Source of the DNA: Pseudomonadota bacterium
GTDB taxonomy: Bacteria; Pseudomonadota; Alphaproteobacteria; Acetobacterales; Acetobacteraceae
DNA: 64,000 bases
Assembly (NCBI GenBank): GCA_021809435.1
Contig: JAKBAD010000001.1
Span: 620,001 to 684,000, forward strand
Direction of reading: 5' to 3'
Below, piece by piece: positions 28,722 to 38,377 of the stretch. The notes under the pieces were generated by a model. It had not been told where the DNA came from and searched no databases. It saw only the letters and a list, made by a program, of their open reading frames with translations. How positions within the stretch are numbered: the stretch's first letter is position 1; every line of letters starts with the position of its first letter. The position numbers and the translations under genes are program-made.

Positions 28722-30259
28722 CAGGCGGTCTCGGTCACGCGCGGGAACAGGCCCTGGGGCGCGGGCAAGGGGGTGAGGTCGGGCATTGGGGCATCGAGCG
28801 CGGCGAGGTCGCGGGACGCGGCGGGCAGGCCGAGATAATCAAGCAGCCGGGCCATGGTGTGGGGCATGAAGGGTTGCAGCACCACGCCAATCACACGCAG
28901 CACCTCGCAAATCACGCGCAGCACCGATTTCATGCGGAGCGGATCGGTTTTGCGCAACGACCAGGGGGCCTGGGCATCGATATAGGTGTCGGCGGCGCGG
29001 ATGACGCGCCAGACCTCATCGAGCGCCTCGTGGAAGGCAAGCTTGTCCATCGCCTCGCTCACGCGGGTGGGGAGGTTTTGGGCCAGTTCGAGCAGGGCGT
29101 GGTCGGCCTCGAACATCTCGCCACGGGCGGGCAACAGGCCCTCGGCGTTTTTGGCGATGAAGGAGAGCGTGCGCTGGGCGAGATTGCCGAGACCATTGGC
29201 GAGGTCGGCGTTGATGCGGCCAATCAGCGCCTTGCGGGAGAAATCGCCGTCATTGCCAAACGGCACTTCGCGGAGCAGGAAATAGCGCACCTGGTCGAGG
29301 CCGAATTCCTCGGTCAGGGGCCGGACATCGATGAAATTGCCGAGCGATTTGCTCATTTTCTCGCCCTCGACCGTCCACCAGCCATGGGAGAAGACGCGCT
29401 TGGGCAGCCTCAGGCCAGCGGCCATGAGGAAGGCCGGCCAATAGACGGCGTGGAAGCGGATGATCTCCTTGCCGACGAGATGCAGATCGGCCGGCCAGAA
29501 TTTACCCCTGGGGCCGGAAAGATCGGGGAAGCCGCAGGCAGTGATGTAGTTCACCAGCGCATCGAGCCAGACATACATGACATGGCTCTCATCGCCCGGC
29601 ACCGGGATGCCCCAGGAGAATTTGGTGCGGCTGATCGAGAGATCGCGCAGACCTGATTTCACGAACGAGACGATTTCGTTGCGCTTGGCGTTGGGCGCGA
29701 TGAAGCCAGGATTTTGCTCGTAATATTCGAGCAGGCGGTCTTGGAACGCGGAGAGTTTGAAGAAATAGGAAGGCTCGACCACCCATTCGACCGGCGCGCC
29801 GGAGGCGGCGGCGACGCGGGTGCCGTCGGGCTTCAGGATGGTTTCCGATTCGTCGTAATAAGCCTCATCGCGGACCGCGTAATAGCCTTCATAGGCGCCG
29901 AGATGGATGAAGCCGTTGGCCTGGATGCGGCGCCAGATTTCCTGGCAGGAGGCTTTGTGGCGGGCCTCGGTGGTGCGGATGAAATCATCGTTGGAGATGT
30001 TCATGCGTGCCGCCATGTCGCGGAAATCATCCGAGACGCGGTTGGCGAATTCGAGCGGGGCTATGCCGGCCTGCTTGGCCGCGGCCTCGACCTTCTGGCC
30101 GTGCTCATCGGTGCCGGTGAGGAAAAACACCTCGCGCCCGCGCAGGCGCTGCCAGCGGGCCAGCGCATCGGCCGCGGTGGAGGTGTAGGCATGGCCCAGA
30201 TGCGGCGAGCCGTTGACGTAATAAATGGGGGTGGAGAGGAAATAAGTCTGCGTGCTCAT
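28721..30259 (-). CDS. metG: Methionine-tRNA ligase
   Basis: 512 aa, class I synthetase charging tRNA-Met. HIGH-like motif GSPHLGHAYTS near residue 20, the KMSKS motif in VEGEKMSKSLGNF, and the WLDALVNYI region are present. The short form lacks a C-terminal dimerisation/tRNA-binding extension. It starts with a 4-bp overlap on holB, part of the alphaproteobacterial tmk-holB-metG-tatD operon. Confidence 0.97.
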   Translation of the reverse strand: MSTQTYFLSTPIYYVNGSPHLGHAYTSTAADALARWQRLRGREVFFLTGTDEHGQKVEAAAKQAGIAPLEFANRVSDDFRDMAARMNISNDDFIRTTEARHKASCQEIWRRIQANGFIHLGAYEGYYAVRDEAYYDESETILKPDGTRVAAASGAPVEWVVEPSYFFKLSAFQDRLLEYYEQNPGFIAPNAKRNEIVSFVKSGLRDLSISRTKFSWGIPVPGDESHVMYVWLDALVNYITACGFPDLSGPRGKFWPADLHLVGKEIIRFHAVYWPAFLMAAGLRLPKRVFSHGWWTVEGEKMSKSLGNFIDVRPLTEEFGLDQVRYFLLREVPFGNDGDFSRKALIGRINADLANGLGNLAQRTLSFIAKNAEGLLPARGEMFEADHALLELAQNLPTRVSEAMDKLAFHEALDEVWRVIRAADTYIDAQAPWSLRKTDPLRMKSVLRVICEVLRVIGVVLQPFMPHTMARLLDYLGLPAASRDLAALDAPMPDLTPLPAPQGLFPRVTETA

Positions 30260-31236
30260 GATGTGTGTAACTGCCCCAGCGCCACCGTGATGGCGGCGCG
30301 TTTATCGAGATTGAGGCCGATGACCTCACGTTCAAGTTTGCCGAACTCCTGCCAGAGCGCGACCTGGGCGGCAAGCTTTGCCCCCCTGCCCTCACGCGCG
30401 GCCAAGCGGGTGCGCGCCGCCAGCCGGGCGCGCAGCAGGGCGAAGAAGGTTTCGAATTTGTCGGTGCCTTCGACCACGCGGGCCACCTGATCGGCGATTT
30501 GGGCGACGCGGGCGGGTTTGAGGGGCGCGGCCAGGGCTTCCTCGACCAGATCGGCCAGGGCCAGCCCATCTTCGGCGGCGAGTTTGAGCGCCATGCCGAT
30601 GCTGCCTTCCGACAGGGTGACCAGCGTCTCGCGCTCCTCGAAGGTCAGCGCGGGGACATAGTCCTTCAGCAGGGTGCGCATGGGTTCATCGGGCAGGGCC
30701 GAGAGGGGCAGAAACCGGCAGCGGCTGCGGATGGTGGGCAGCAGCCGCCCGGGCGCTGAGCAGGTGAGCAGCAAAATGGCGCGCGGGGGCGGCTCCTCGA
30801 GCAGTTTGAGCAGGGCGTTGGCGGCGTTTGGGTTCATGTCCTCGGCGCCATCCACCACCACCACGCGCCAGCCGCCCTCGGCGGGGGTGAGGCGCATGAA
30901 GGCGCTGGCTTCCTGGATCGTGCGGATGACGATCTCGGATTGCAGCTTCTCGGTCTTTTCATTCACCCGCCGCTCGGCGGTGAACAGATCGGGGTGGGTG
31001 GAGGCTGCAACCCGGCGAAACACCGGGTCGGTGGGGGGAAGGCTGAGATCGTCGGTCTCGGCGCCGGCCAGCAGCCAGCGGGCGAAACGGAAGGCGAGCG
31101 TGGCCTTGCCGATGCCCGGCGGGCCGGCGAGCAGCCAGCCATGATGCAGCCGCCCGCCCATGGCGGCGTGATAGAGCGCGGCAACCGCGCCCTCATGGCC
31201 GGTGAAATGAGGGTTGGCGCGCGGCTCCTGGGTCAT
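30256..31236 (-). CDS. holB: DNA polymerase III subunit delta'
   Basis: 326 aa. Clamp-loader AAA+ protein: [23 protein letters not shown] is the degenerate Walker [27 protein letters not shown] the Walker B region and [18 protein letters not shown] the sensor 1 and SRC motif with the arginine finger. It forms part of the clamp loader with gamma/tau and delta. Overlaps tmk by 4 bp. Confidence 0.95.
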   Translation of the reverse strand: MTQEPRANPHFTGHEGAVAALYHAAMGGRLHHGWLLAGPPGIGKATLAFRFARWLLAGAETDDLSLPPTDPVFRRVAASTHPDLFTAERRVNEKTEKLQSEIVIRTIQEASAFMRLTPAEGGWRVVVVDGAEDMNPNAANALLKLLEEPPPRAILLLTCSAPGRLLPTIRSRCRFLPLSALPDEPMRTLLKDYVPALTFEERETLVTLSEGSIGMALKLAAEDGLALADLVEEALAAPLKPARVAQIADQVARVVEGTDKFETFFALLRARLAARTRLAAREGRGAKLAAQVALWQEFGKLEREVIGLNLDKRAAITVALGQLHTS

Positions 31237-31859
31237 GAGCGCCCGAACCTTTCATGCACCAGCGCGCGCAGCTGGGCGGCGACCTCGGCGGGGGAGACGG
31301 CGGAGGAGACATGCGCGAACCGCGCCGGTTCGCGGGCGGCGATGTCGGCGAACCCGGCTTCGACACGGGCGAAGAACGCCTCGCCCATGGCGTCGTAGCG
31401 GTCGGAGCCGGAATTGCGCGCCTGCACGCGCGCGCGCGCCGTGGCCGGGGGCACGTGCAGCAGAAAACTGAGATCGGGCGTGAGGCCGAGCAGGGTGATC
31501 AGGGCCTCGATATAAGGGCGCGGCACGCCTTGGCCGTAATGCTGGTAGGCCATGGTGGAATCATAGAACCGGTCGCAGATGACGAGCGCGCCGCGCGCCA
31601 ATGCTGGGCGGATCAGCGCCTCGGCATGGTCGGTGCGGGCGGCGAAATGCAGCAGGGTCTGGGCCTCGGGGGTTAACGGCTCGCCGCCCAACAGCAGGGC
31701 GCGGATGGCCTCGGCGCCCGCGGTGCCGCCCGGCTCACGGGTGAGCACCACCTCGTACCCGTCCTCGCGCAGCAGCGCGGCCAGATTGCGCGCGGCGGTG
31801 GATTTGCCCGCGCCCTCGCCGCCTTCGAGCGTGATGAACAGGCCGGGGCGCACGGTCAT
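31233..31859 (-). CDS. tmk: Thymidylate kinase
   Basis: 208 aa. The track ORF is almost twice as long, but ATG 31859 gives the family length and the start [21 protein letters not shown] (P-loop). It phosphorylates dTMP to dTDP. The DRY-type motif is [19 protein letters not shown] the substrate loop and the LID is [10 protein letters not shown]. First gene of the tmk-holB-metG-tatD-MBL operon. Confidence 0.96.
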   Translation of the reverse strand: MTVRPGLFITLEGGEGAGKSTAARNLAALLREDGYEVVLTREPGGTAGAEAIRALLLGGEPLTPEAQTLLHFAARTDHAEALIRPALARGALVICDRFYDSTMAYQHYGQGVPRPYIEALITLLGLTPDLSFLLHVPPATARARVQARNSGSDRYDAMGEAFFARVEAGFADIAAREPARFAHVSSAVSPAEVAAQLRALVHERFGRS

Positions 31860-31905
31860 GGCGCGTATTGCCCCCGCGCGCTCATCGCAGGATGCTTCAA
31901 CGCGC

Positions 31906-32772
31906 TCATCGCACGATGATCTGCGGATCGGCGATGCCAAGCCCGAGCACCTGGGAGAGGGCGGAATCGGCGTCCTCGACCGAATGATAGGGGCCGATGC
32001 TGACCGCCCAGAGCGTGCGGTCACCGCCAAAAACCGGCACCACCCGCGCGGGCATGCCGTAAATGCGCGCCATGGTGCGGTAGGCGTCGGCCTCGGTGCC
32101 AAAGCCCGGCACCTGCACCCAGAGCGGACCAGGGCTCGGCGCCACGCTGCCCACCACGCCCGAGAGGGTGACATCAGCGCTCCCCAGCCCCTGGTTGGCG
32201 GCGGCCGCCGGGCCGATGGACTGCGCCACCCCCGCCCCGCCCGCACCAGGCGGCGCCAGCGTTTGCGCCGTGATACCCGCCACCGGTGCCGCCGTGACCT
32301 TGGGGCCGGCGCCGAGATTGCCGGCGAGCGTGGCGCTCCGGCCGCTATCGAGCTTGACCTCGACCTCGACGATGCCGCCGGACGGGAAGCCCAGCAGCTC
32401 GGCCACACGGGGGGTGACCTCGAGGATACGGCCCGGATTGGCGGGGCCACGGTCATTCACCCGCACATCGAGCGTGCGGCCATTGACCAGGTTGGTGATT
32501 GTGACGATGCACGGCAGTTGCAGAACCGGCGAAGCCGCGGCCAGGGCGTTGGCGCTGTAGGGCTCATTGTCGGTGGTGAAGCCGGGCGCGCCATGGCCAT
32601 AGACGGTGGCGAGGCCGGTGACGTCGTAAGACGGAAACGCGCGCGGATAGAGCCACTCGCCCCCCACCTGATAGGGATTGCCGACGGTGAAGGTCACCGG
32701 CCCCGGCGGCGGGCCGCGAAAGGTGCAGCTGGCGAGGATGGCGAACAGGCCGAGAATGAAGCGGTTGATCAT
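31906..32772 (-). CDS. rlpA: RlpA-like septal lipoprotein with DPBB and SPOR domains
   Basis: 288 aa from ATG 32772, where MINRFILGLFAILASC gives a lipoprotein signal with lipobox LASC. A double-psi beta-barrel (about 50-140) contains GLATVYG, ANALAAASP and VRVNDRGP; an Ala/Gly/Pro linker leads to a C-terminal SPOR domain (WVQVPGFGTEADAYRTMARI) that binds denuded peptidoglycan. RlpA proteins are lytic transglycosylases or septal factors in the outer membrane. It is coupled to the upstream MltB-like gene by 4 bp, joining two murein hydrolases. Confidence 0.92.
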   Translation of the reverse strand: MINRFILGLFAILASCTFRGPPPGPVTFTVGNPYQVGGEWLYPRAFPSYDVTGLATVYGHGAPGFTTDNEPYSANALAAASPVLQLPCIVTITNLVNGRTLDVRVNDRGPANPGRILEVTPRVAELLGFPSGGIVEVEVKLDSGRSATLAGNLGAGPKVTAAPVAGITAQTLAPPGAGGAGVAQSIGPAAAANQGLGSADVTLSGVVGSVAPSPGPLWVQVPGFGTEADAYRTMARIYGMPARVVPVFGGDRTLWAVSIGPYHSVEDADSALSQVLGLGIADPQIIVR

Positions 32773-33731
32773 GCGGAAAGCACCGTGCGGCCCAGCGCGC
32801 CAACGGCGAGGGCATAAAAATCGGAGGGGTTGTAGCGCCGGATGGCGTTGAAATTGGCATAGACCAAAAAGGCCTCGCCGCCTGGACCGTCGGGCAGCAG
32901 CAGGGCGCAGGGCGTGGCGGGGCCGACATTGGCCGCGCCGGGCAAGCGCTGCACGCCCGCCGCGAGCCACCACGATAAAGGCTGAACATTGCCCCGCCCG
33001 GTTTGCGCGGGCGCGATGGAGGCTGGCGCCAGCACCGGCTCGGAGGAAGGTTCGCCCGGCCGCCAGCCGGCTTTGGCCAGATAATTGGCCATGGAGGCCA
33101 GGCTATCAGCGGCGGAGTGCCAGATGTCGGGCGCGTGGGCGCCGGAAAAGGACACGGCCGTGGAGAGATAGACGCTGGGCATGAATTGCGGCTGGCCCAT
33201 GGCGCCCGCGTATGAACCCAGCAGACGCGAAGCCGGCGCGTCGCCTCTGGCGATGATACGCAGCGCGCAAACGGCTTCGTTGGTGAAATAGGGGCTTTGC
33301 CGGTCCCAGGCGAGGGTGGCCAGCGCATCGATGACGCCGAAATGGCCCTGGCTGGCGCCGAAATTGGTCTCGACCCCCCAGATGCCCAGCAGCGGCTCGG
33401 CCGAAACGCCGAAGCGGCTGGTGATGGCGGCCAGCAGCGACCGCACGGCGGCCGCCTTGCGCACACCGCCATCGATGCGCGGGGCGGTGAGGATGCGGGC
33501 GGAATAATCGGCCCAGCTCATGGTGAACTCGGCCTGGTGATGGTCGAGATGCAAAATTTTGGCGTTGGGGCGCAGATGCCGCGTGGCGGCGCGCACCACA
33601 GGGGCGGGAATACCCGCCGCCAGCGCGCGGGCGCGCAGATGCGCGACATAGGCCGCGAAGCTCTCGGCCCGCGCCGCACGGGGCAAGGCCAGCGCGGCGG
33701 ACAGGCCCGCCAGGAGAATTCGACGCTTCAT
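32769..33731 (-). CDS. mltB: Lytic murein transglycosylase, MltB family
   Basis: 320 aa. ATG 33731 starts a signal peptide (MKRRILLAGLSAALALPRAARAES). The catalytic Glu lies in LLGIWGVETNFGASQGHF, with LLGSYAGAMGQPQFMPSVY the second MltB motif and MANYLAKAGWRPGE a third. It cleaves glycan strands of peptidoglycan in the periplasm to give 1,6-anhydromuramyl ends. It is coupled with rlpA by an ATGA overlap. Confidence 0.94.
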   Translation of the reverse strand: MKRRILLAGLSAALALPRAARAESFAAYVAHLRARALAAGIPAPVVRAATRHLRPNAKILHLDHHQAEFTMSWADYSARILTAPRIDGGVRKAAAVRSLLAAITSRFGVSAEPLLGIWGVETNFGASQGHFGVIDALATLAWDRQSPYFTNEAVCALRIIARGDAPASRLLGSYAGAMGQPQFMPSVYLSTAVSFSGAHAPDIWHSAADSLASMANYLAKAGWRPGEPSSEPVLAPASIAPAQTGRGNVQPLSWWLAAGVQRLPGAANVGPATPCALLLPDGPGGEAFLVYANFNAIRRYNPSDFYALAVGALGRTVLSA

Positions 33732-33847
33732 GACCCCGCTTGTGCCATGGCGTGGCGCCGCGCCGCAACAGAGCCCGCGCAAAACCGGGGCATACGACAA
33801 GAGTTTCATCTTGTGAGGTCACGCGCAGGGCCAATATAGTGCGGCGC

Positions 33848-34303
33848 ATGAGTTTTTGGCGCGAAAAATCGCTCGACGAGATGAGCAAGGCTGAATGGGA
33901 ATCGCTTTGCGATGGCTGCGGACGCTGCTGCCTGCACAAATTGCGCGACGATGACACGGGCGAGCTGGATTTTACCAATGTCGCCTGCCGGCTGCTTAAC
34001 ACGCAAACCGCGCAATGCCGCAATTATAAGGACCGGCGCAAATTCGTGCCCGACTGCGTGCAGCTCACCCCGGCGAAACTGCGCAAGATCGACTGGCTGC
34101 CGCCATCTTGCGCTTACCGGCTGGTGGCCGAGGGTAAGGATCTTCCGCCCTGGCATCCGCTGCGCTCGGGCACCACGGAAAGCGTGATCGCGGCGGGGGC
34201 GTCGGTCGCGGGGCGGTGCATTGATGAACGCGAGGCCGGGCCGCTCGAGCATCATATCGTCGAGTGGCCGGGCAAGCGCCCGCGTAAAGCCCGCGCGCCA
34301 TGA
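33848..34303 (+). CDS. YcgN/YkgJ-family cysteine-cluster protein
   Basis: 151 aa. ATG 33848 is chosen over the track start to match homologues ([32 protein letters not shown]). The CDGCGRCC cluster, VACRLLN, AQCRNY and VPDC give the conserved cysteines of the UPF0260/CxxCxxCC family, thought to bind zinc or an Fe-S cluster. Its role is unknown. Overlaps the next gene by ATGA. Confidence 0.92.
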   Translation: MSFWREKSLDEMSKAEWESLCDGCGRCCLHKLRDDDTGELDFTNVACRLLNTQTAQCRNYKDRRKFVPDCVQLTPAKLRKIDWLPPSCAYRLVAEGKDLPPWHPLRSGTTESVIAAGASVAGRCIDEREAGPLEHHIVEWPGKRPRKARAP

Positions 34304-35007
34304 CCACCCCGCCGCCCGGCGCCGAGCTGATCGCGGTGGCCGGCGCGCTGACCCCGGTGACGTTTAAGCGCTCGGCACGCGCCAAGCGGATTTCGCTCAG
34401 GCTCGATACGGCGCGCAACGGCGTGCTGATTACCCTGCCCGAGCGTGCCACGCGCCGGGCCGGGCTGGCGCTGTTGCAGGCCCATGAGGGCTGGGTGGCC
34501 GAGAAGCTGGCCGCCCTGCCCCGGGCGCTCAAGCTGGAAGCCGGCGCGCATGTGCCCGTACAGGGGGTGGCGCATCTCATCACCCCAGCGCCTGGCGCGC
34601 GGGGGGGCGCGTGGCTCGAGGACGGTGCCATCATGGTCACGGGCGAGGCGGCGTTTCTGTCCCGGCGCGTGGCTGATTGCCTGAAGCGCCTGGCCCGCCA
34701 GGAGCTGACCGCGCGCGCCGCCGCCAAAGCCCAGCTGGCCGGGCTGAAACCCAAAACCGTGCGGATCAAGGATACGCGCACGCGCTGGGGCTCCTGCGCG
34801 CCCGATGGCACGCTGGCTTTTTGCTGGCGGCTGATTTGCGCGCCGGGCTTTGTGCAGGATTATGTGGTGGCCCATGAGGTGGCGCATTTGGGCCATATGA
34901 ACCACTCGCCCGCCTTTTGGGCGCTCACCGAGACACTCACCCCTCACCGCGCTCAGGCGACGCGCTGGCTGACCGATAATGGGCTGGAACTCTTGAGAAT
35001 TGGCTAG
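34300..35007 (+). CDS. YgjP-like M48-type metallopeptidase
   Basis: 235 aa of the SprT/YgjP (DUF45) family. The zinc motif [19 protein letters not shown] fits HExxH with the third ligand region. [35 protein letters not shown] and [11 protein letters not shown] are family signatures. The E. coli YgjP relative has been described as a nucleotide hydrolase, so peptidase activity is not certain. Coupled to the CxxCxxCC gene. Confidence 0.92.
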   Translation: MTTPPPGAELIAVAGALTPVTFKRSARAKRISLRLDTARNGVLITLPERATRRAGLALLQAHEGWVAEKLAALPRALKLEAGAHVPVQGVAHLITPAPGARGGAWLEDGAIMVTGEAAFLSRRVADCLKRLARQELTARAAAKAQLAGLKPKTVRIKDTRTRWGSCAPDGTLAFCWRLICAPGFVQDYVVAHEVAHLGHMNHSPAFWALTETLTPHRAQATRWLTDNGLELLRIG

Positions 35008-35068
35008 GTCCAGCGCATCTTGAAAGCGAAGCCGGGCAGCGCCCGGCGCCTGACCAGGAGAGGCCGCC

Positions 35069-36079
35069 ATGAAAGCCGTTGCGTTCAAACGCTCCCGCCC
35101 GATCACCGATCCCGAGGCGCTCGAGGATATTGAACTCGATGTGCCCCTGCCCCGCCACCATGATTTACTGGTGGAGGTGAGGGCTGTGTCGGTGAATCCG
35201 GTGGATACCAAGCTGCGCCAGACCGAGGACCCGCTGAACGAGCCGCGCGTGCTGGGGTTTGACGCCGCCGGGGTGGTGAAGGCCATTGGCCCCGAGGTGC
35301 TGAATTTTGCCATCGGCGATGAGGTTTTTTATTGCGGCGCGCCCAACCGGCCGGGCTCGAACGCCGAATTCCAGCTCGTTGATGACCGGATTGTCGGGCA
35401 TAAGCCGAAAACGCTGAGCTTTGCCGAAGCCGCCTCGCTGCCGCTGACCGCCCTCACCGCCTGGGAGATGCTGTTCGAGCGTTTCCGGATTCCGCGCGAC
35501 CAGCCGGCCGAGGGCACGTTGCTGATTGTCGGCGGCGCGGGGGGCGTGGGGTCGATTGCCACGCAGCTGGCCGCCGAACTCACCGAGCTGACCGTGGTGG
35601 CCACCGCCTCGCGCCCCGAAACCCAGGAATGGTGCAAGCTGCTGGGCGCGCACCATGTGCTTGACCATAATGCCGAGCTGGCGCCGCAATTGCTGGAAAA
35701 AGGCCTGGCCGTGCCGGAATATATTTTCTGCACCACCCAGGCGCGCCTGCATTTCCGGCAGCTGGCCGAACTGGTGGCGCCCGAGGGGGCGATTGGGGTG
35801 ATTGAACCAGCCGCCGGGCCGTTTGACCTGGCGCCGCTGCTGCGTAAATCGGGCGCGCTGCATGGCGAATATGTGTTTGGCCGCGCCATGCGCCACGACC
35901 ACATGATGTCGGCGCAGCACCGCACGCTTGAAGCCATTGCCCATCTCATCGATTCGGGGCGGCTCAAGCCGACATATACCGAGCATTTCGGCACCATCAA
36001 CGCCGCCAATCTGAGGCGCGCGCACGCCGCCATCGAAGGCCTGCATGTGCGCGGCAAGATCGTGCTCGAAGGGTTTTGA
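35069..36079 (+). CDS. Zinc-type alcohol dehydrogenase-like / quinone oxidoreductase
   Basis: 336 aa, medium-chain dehydrogenase superfamily. The N-terminal GroES-like domain has VNPVDTKLRQ and VLGFDAAGVV; the Rossmann motif is LLIVGGAGGVGSIATQLA. Catalytic and structural zinc cysteines are absent, as in NADPH:quinone oxidoreductases. A GGAGAGG ribosome site precedes the ATG. It is probably a cytosolic NADPH-dependent reductase; the substrate is unknown. Confidence 0.92.
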   Translation: MKAVAFKRSRPITDPEALEDIELDVPLPRHHDLLVEVRAVSVNPVDTKLRQTEDPLNEPRVLGFDAAGVVKAIGPEVLNFAIGDEVFYCGAPNRPGSNAEFQLVDDRIVGHKPKTLSFAEAASLPLTALTAWEMLFERFRIPRDQPAEGTLLIVGGAGGVGSIATQLAAELTELTVVATASRPETQEWCKLLGAHHVLDHNAELAPQLLEKGLAVPEYIFCTTQARLHFRQLAELVAPEGAIGVIEPAAGPFDLAPLLRKSGALHGEYVFGRAMRHDHMMSAQHRTLEAIAHLIDSGRLKPTYTEHFGTINAANLRRAHAAIEGLHVRGKIVLEGF

Positions 36080-36093
36080 CCCCCCGCTCGGGC

Positions 36094-37104
36094 TCAGCCG
36101 ACCTGGAGCAGGCGGATGAGCCCGATGCTCAGGCCCAGCAACACCAGCAGCGACAGACACACCGCCGCCGTGACCCGCGGGCCAGCCTTGGAGACGGAAC
36201 GGACATCGACCCCCAACCCCAGCCCGGCCATGGAGACGGTGGTGAGCAGGCTGGCCAGCAGTTTGAGGGGCGCCAGCGCCAGCGCCGGCACCAGCCCCGC
36301 CGAGCGCGCGCCCAGCAGGGCCAAAAACCCGACAATGAACCAAGGCAGCATGGTTTTGAGCGGCGGCAGGCCGCGCACCTCGCCCTGCAGGCGCGCGGCG
36401 CCGATGGCCAGCACCGCCACCACCGGCCCCAGCATGAGCACACGCACCAGCTTGACCAGCGTGCCCACCTGATTGGCCAGGGCGCCAATGGGCAAGGTGG
36501 CGGCCAGAACCTGCGGCACGGCGTAAACCGTGAGCCCGGCCAGGGTGCCGTATTGGCGCATATCAAACCCCAGCGGCGCGGCCAGCAGCGGCAAGGCCAG
36601 CACCTCGACCACCCCCAGCACGGCCGTGAAGGCGATGGAGGAGGCGATATCATCGGCCTCGGCGCCGATGACCGGGGCCACCGCGGCGATGGCAGAATTG
36701 CCGCAAATGGAATTACCGCACGCCACCAGCAGCGCCAGACGCGGCTGCAGCCGCAGCCCCCGGCCGATGACGTAGCTGAGCGCGATGGACAGAGCCACCG
36801 CGCCCGCAATGCCCAGCAGCGCCTTACCGCCCAGCCCCATGACCGTGCCCGCGCTCACCGAGGCGCCCAGCAGCACCACCGCCACCTCGAGTAATTGCTT
36901 GGCGGAAAAGGCGATGCCGGGGCGCCAGGTGGGGCTTGGGGTCCACACCGCGCGGACCACCAAGCCCAGCAAAATGGCCAGCACCAGCGGCTCAAGCCAA
37001 GTGCCGCCGAGCAAAGCCCGCTCGGCCCCGGCAAGCAGCGTGGCCGCCGCGGTAACCACCAGACAAAGCGCGAGACCAGGAAAAATTCTTTTAAGCCTAA
37101 GCAT
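36094..37104 (-). CDS. YeiH-family putative sulfate/anion exporter
   Basis: 336 aa from ATG 37104. About ten hydrophobic membrane helices cover the whole protein, with the family motifs GNSICGNSAIAAVAPVIGA, YAVPQVLAA and LTTVSMAGLGLGVD. The UPF0324/YeiH family includes transporters proposed to export sulfate, taurine breakdown products or hexanuclear anions; the substrate here is unknown. It converges on the preceding dehydrogenase gene (15 bp between stops). Confidence 0.93.
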   Translation of the reverse strand: MLRLKRIFPGLALCLVVTAAATLLAGAERALLGGTWLEPLVLAILLGLVVRAVWTPSPTWRPGIAFSAKQLLEVAVVLLGASVSAGTVMGLGGKALLGIAGAVALSIALSYVIGRGLRLQPRLALLVACGNSICGNSAIAAVAPVIGAEADDIASSIAFTAVLGVVEVLALPLLAAPLGFDMRQYGTLAGLTVYAVPQVLAATLPIGALANQVGTLVKLVRVLMLGPVVAVLAIGAARLQGEVRGLPPLKTMLPWFIVGFLALLGARSAGLVPALALAPLKLLASLLTTVSMAGLGLGVDVRSVSKAGPRVTAAVCLSLLVLLGLSIGLIRLLQVG

Positions 37105-37314
37105 CGGCACGGGATAATTTGCCACGCTCAATATTAACAACAGAATATTTAACTTAAACCGTTCGATAATTTCTATGAATTGAGTGACAGCACGACGATG
37201 CGCTCCCGCATGATGCGGGAATGATGACACCAGGGCGAAGCCGTGGCGGTGCCAAACCCGGCATCCTGCCCCCCGGCCAGAGGTTGGTGGCCAGCCTCAA
37301 GAACGGGGGGGCAA

Positions 37315-37344
37315 CAAAAAAGCGCGGCCAGTGGCCGCGCTTTT
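37315..37344 (-). terminator. Rho-independent terminator after ompW
   Basis: On the minus strand AAAAGCGCGGCCA-CT-GGCCGCGCTTTT followed by TTTG. The rest of 37105-37366 holds no supported gene and is moderately AT-rich near 37120-37180, the likely promoter region of the YeiH-type gene. Confidence 0.85.
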
Positions 37345-37366
37345 CCGCAAGCTTGGGTAAGAAAGC

Positions 37367-38038
37367 TTAGAACTTGTAGCCGACGCCAACGCCGACCACG
37401 GTGGGGTCGAGCAGGGTCGAGCCGCGCACGGCGCCATGCAGCACGCGGGCGGCGGTGGGCAGGAACATCTGCTTGACATCCACATTCATCGACCAATTGC
37501 CAGACACGGGCACATCAAACCCGACATCGAGCGTGGGGCCAACGGCGGTACGCAGGCCGAGCTTGTCATCGACGCCGAGCAGCTGGCGGCTCGGGCTCAC
37601 GCCATAGAAGAACGCCACGGTCACGCCAACGCCGACATAGGGGCGCACAACGCCAACCTGGGCAAAGTGCCACTGGGCGGTGAGCGTGGGGGGCAGCACC
37701 CAGGCCGAACCGGCCGTGCCATGCAGACCGCCGCCATTCACGGTGATGGTATGACGGGTGGTTGCCGCGATCAGCTGCAGCGACAGATTCGGGGTCAGGA
37801 AGTAAGAGGCGTCCAGCTCAGGAGAGACGCCAACGGAAGCATGGATTTTAGCCCCCGGAATGCCCGTGAGATGGCTGTCGAAATTCTCGGGGATAACGCC
37901 GATGACGCTCAGATGCGCAAGGATGTCGCCAGCCTGGTAGCCGGTCGGGCCGGTCAGAAGATTCTGAGCGAGCGCCGGGGTATAGGCGGTAGCGGCCATC
38001 AGCGCGGCGGCAGCGACCATACGGAACGTGGACTTCAT
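37367..38038 (-). CDS. ompW: OmpW-family outer-membrane protein
   Basis: 223 aa from ATG 38038, giving a clean signal peptide (MKSTFRMVAAAALMAATAYTPALAQ). The remainder shows alternating beta-strand pattern of a small 8-stranded barrel with WHFAQVGVVRPYVGVGVTVAFFYG, a Trp-containing SMNVDVKQMFLPT and the C-terminal aromatic residue GVGVGYKF needed for outer-membrane insertion. OmpW proteins let small hydrophobic molecules cross the outer membrane; uptake of aromatic growth substrates is conceivable here. Confidence 0.93.
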   Translation of the reverse strand: MKSTFRMVAAAALMAATAYTPALAQNLLTGPTGYQAGDILAHLSVIGVIPENFDSHLTGIPGAKIHASVGVSPELDASYFLTPNLSLQLIAATTRHTITVNGGGLHGTAGSAWVLPPTLTAQWHFAQVGVVRPYVGVGVTVAFFYGVSPSRQLLGVDDKLGLRTAVGPTLDVGFDVPVSGNWSMNVDVKQMFLPTAARVLHGAVRGSTLLDPTVVGVGVGYKF

Positions 38039-38210
38039 TTTAAGGCTCCGATTGAGAGGTAACGACCTCCCGATAGGCGAGAGCGGGGCGCGGCCTCTTT
38101 GATCTGGAACAAATTTTGCAGCCGCGAAGGGAAAGAATGACGTTAAGGTGAAATCGAAACGGAACTGTGGCAAATTTACACACCCCCACCCTGGCTCACA
38201 TCACGCGCCG

Positions 38211-38318
38211 CTAGAGCGACATCCAATCAAATGGAATCATTTGATTGGATAAAGTTGCTCGCTTAAACAAAGCGTTAGAGCATTTTTCATGAACCCATGT
38301 GAATGGAAAATGCTCTAG
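38211..38318. repeat. Mosaic intergenic palindromic repeat, copy 2 (108 bp)
   Basis: Begins CTAGAGCGACATCCAATC and ends GAATGGAAAATGCTCTAG, so CTAG is at both outer ends. It is made of the same two palindromes as copy 1, with the same asymmetric join AAAGTTGCTCGC. It lies between ompW and tolB together with the tolB terminator; the remaining 38039-38210 is an upstream region of ompW with no gene seen. Confidence 0.92.
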
Positions 38319-38325
38319 CCCCAAA

Positions 38326-38354
38326 CAAAAACGGCCACCCGCTTGGGTGGCCGT
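38326..38354 (-). terminator. Rho-independent terminator after tolB
   Basis: On the minus strand ACGGCCACCC-AAGC-GGGTGGCCGT followed by TTTTG, immediately next to repeat copy 2. It closes the tol transcript. Confidence 0.9.
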
Positions 38355-38377
38355 TCTTGTCAGCTTGGCTGGGGAGC

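Noticed and set aside
37145-37175. Second dif-like sequence ATTTAACTTAAACCGTTCGATAATT
   Set aside because: One arm resembles a XerD site but the other arm does not; matches are at chance level for AT-rich DNA.
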